This document shows, piece by piece, positions 5,555 through 6,916 of a DNA stretch of 6,916 nt. Source of the DNA: Cytophagaceae bacterium (lineage in GTDB: Bacteria; Bacteroidota; Bacteroidia; Cytophagales; Spirosomataceae). The translations under genes and the position numbers were made by a program. How positions within the stretch are numbered: position 1 is the first letter of the stretch; each line of letters starts with the position of its first letter. The notes beneath the pieces were generated by a model, which saw nothing but the letters and a program-made list of their open reading frames with translations, made no database searches and was not told where the DNA came from. The DNA lies in assembly GCA_947471105.1 (NCBI GenBank), contig CANIYB010000131.1, positions 1-6,916 of the forward strand, read 5' to 3'.

Positions 5555-6916
5555 CCAAGTATCTTTTAAGGTAACGGTCCGATTGAATACAAGTTTTTCG
5601 GGACTAGCATCTGGATCTAAGCAATAATATCCTTTTCTAATAAATTGGACCGCTTTGTTTACATTCGCTGAACGTAAGCTTCGCTCCACAAAAGCTTTCT
5701 CTGTAATCTGGACAGATTCAGGGTTAATAAATTTCATGAAATCATCGCCAAGCTCAGAGGCATCTTCTACAATGAGTAATCGATCAAAAGATCTGATTTC
5801 TGCTTCGACCGCATGCGGAATGGAAACCCAATGAATAGTTCCTTTCACATGAATTTCTGAAGTATCTGAACCTGATTTGCTATTGGGAAAATGCGTCGCA
5901 TAAATGGTCTTAACAGTTCCATCTTCATTCAAATCAAAAGATTCACATTTAATGATGTAAGCACCTTTTAATCGGACCATCAAATCGGGTCCTAATCGGA
6001 AAAATTTCTTCGGTGGATCCAACATAAAATCATCTCTTTCGATGTACAGATTTTTAGAGAAAGGCACTGAGCGAGTACCTGATTCAGGATCTTCAGGATT
6101 ATTTTCAATGGCTAATTCCTCAACTTGACCCTCCGGATAATTTGTAATTACAAGCTCTACAGGGTCTAATACGGCCATTACTCGGTCCGCCGATTTATTC
6201 AAATCTTCCCGGATACAAAATTCCAATAAACTTAAATCGATCAAATTATCTCGTTTAGCCACCCCTATTCGATCGCAAAAATTGCGAATGGAAGCAGCTG
6301 TGTATCCACGTCTTCTAAGGCCGGAAATAGTAGGCATACGGGGATCATCCCAACCATTGACAATTTTCTCATTGACCAATTGCAACAACTTACGTTTACT
6401 CATCACCGTATGAGATAAGTTTAGTCGGGCAAATTCGTACTGATGCGTTGGGAAAATGGTTAATTTATCTATAAACCAATCATATAAAGGTCTGTGAACA
6501 TCAAATTCCAAGGTACAAATGGAATGGGTAATCCCTTCAATGGAGTCACTTTGGCCATGTGCAAAATCGTACATTGGATAAATGCACCAGGCATTTCCTG
6601 TTCGATGATGTGCCATATGCCGAATGCGATACATCAATGGATCCCGCATATGCATGTTGGCATGCGCCATATCGATTTTTGCCCTCAAAACTTTGGCCCC
6701 ATCCGCATGAATGCCATCACGCATTTCTTTAAATAAGGTTAAATTTTCGTCAACTGATCTATTTCTAAAGGGGCTTTCTGTTCCTGCACTCGTAGGAGTT
6801 CCTTTTTGTGCCGCTATTTGTTCAGCGGTAGAATCGTCGACATAGGCCAATGATTTTTTAATCAGATCTACGGCAAATTGATATAATTGTTCGAAATAAT
6901 TAGACGCATACAGTTC
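5534..6916 (-). CDS. glnS: glutaminyl-tRNA synthetase, N-terminus cut by window edge
   Basis: GlnRS is a class I synthetase that charges tRNA-Gln with glutamine in the cytosol. The frame is open to the right edge (460 codons plus TAA). The enzyme is usually about 550-560 residues, so roughly 95-100 N-terminal residues, including the HIGH motif, lie outside. Numbered within the window, YASNYFEQLYQFA opens the fragment. RAKIDMA, HHRTG, CIYPMYDFAHGQSD and THSICTLEF follow, the last two being the Gln/tRNA acceptor region. The KMSKS-type motif VMSKR is at 171-175, then WDDPRMPTISGLRRRGYTAASIRNFC. The anticodon-binding beta-barrels end with KGTIHWVS and VFNRTVTLKDTWAK. GlnRS rather than GluRS is indicated by the MPTISGLRRRGYT block and the C-terminal barrels. 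The TTG at 6848-6850 is an internal leucine codon, not the start. Presence of GlnRS points to direct glutaminylation of tRNA-Gln. Confidence 0.97.
   Translation of the reverse strand, partial: ELYASNYFEQLYQFAVDLIKKSLAYVDDSTAEQIAAQKGTPTSAGTESPFRNRSVDENLTLFKEMRDGIHADGAKVLRAKIDMAHANMHMRDPLMYRIRHMAHHRTGNAWCIYPMYDFAHGQSDSIEGITHSICTLEFDVHRPLYDWFIDKLTIFPTHQYEFARLNLSHTVMSKRKLLQLVNEKIVNGWDDPRMPTISGLRRRGYTAASIRNFCDRIGVAKRDNLIDLSLLEFCIREDLNKSADRVMAVLDPVELVITNYPEGQVEELAIENNPEDPESGTRSVPFSKNLYIERDDFMLDPPKKFFRLGPDLMVRLKGAYIIKCESFDLNEDGTVKTIYATHFPNSKSGSDTSEIHVKGTIHWVSIPHAVEAEIRSFDRLLIVEDASELGDDFMKFINPESVQITEKAFVERSLRSANVNKAVQFIRKGYYCLDPDASPEKLVFNRTVTLKDTWAKEQNK

Noticed and set aside
6848..6850. TTG as a possible start of glnS
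   Set aside because: The same frame continues upstream to the window edge with clear GlnRS sequence (YASNYFEQLYQFA), so this TTG is an internal leucine codon.

Overview
The window reads as a piece of core chromosome from a member of the Bacteroidota, probably a Cytophagales-like lineage. The support is an rpmG gene followed by the small Bacteroidota-type DUF4295 gene and then ftsY, a TTG-N19-TAnnTTTG promoter of the Bacteroidota type, AT-rich composition, and start codons that mostly lack a Shine-Dalgarno (SD) sequence. The phylum call is firm. The order is an inference from general protein character. There are no mobile elements, CRISPR arrays, tRNA or rRNA genes, and the region is almost solidly coding.

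Layout. Bases 1-3924 hold a leftward cluster, in transcription order: nuoD (complex I 49-kDa-type subunit), a trans-prenyl diphosphate synthase, a rhomboid intramembrane protease, and dxr (first committed step of the MEP isoprenoid pathway). dxr runs off the left edge without its C-terminus. The spacings are 2 nt (nuoD to prenyl synthase), 48 nt containing a small hairpin with a T-tract (prenyl synthase to rhomboid), and a 7-nt overlap (rhomboid to dxr). A 177-bp AT-rich divergent region (3925-4101) separates this cluster from a rightward group: rpmG (bL33), a 50-residue DUF4295 protein (probably ribosomal protein bL38), an intrinsic terminator, then ftsY (SRP receptor). ftsY meets glnS (glutaminyl-tRNA synthetase, leftward, N-terminus beyond the right edge) stop codon to stop codon with no base between them.

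How the genes fit together. The right half is translation and protein targeting: two large-subunit proteins, the SRP receptor GTPase and an aminoacyl-tRNA synthetase. The left half joins isoprenoid synthesis (Dxr makes MEP; the prenyl synthase condenses the resulting IPP and DMAPP) to a quinone-reducing subunit of complex I and a membrane protease. A shared theme of prenylated quinone and membrane energetics is plausible but inferred.

I see no wholly new system. The most unusual element is the rpmG leader. A good promoter is followed by a short hairpin that would hide a strong SD (GAGGAG), and that SD is well spaced for a 14-codon ORF overlapping the start of rpmG. This is odd in a phylum that rarely uses SD sequences. 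Other points for a second look are the solitary nuoD, the attenuator-like hairpin just before the rhomboid start, and the zero-spacing ftsY/glnS junction.
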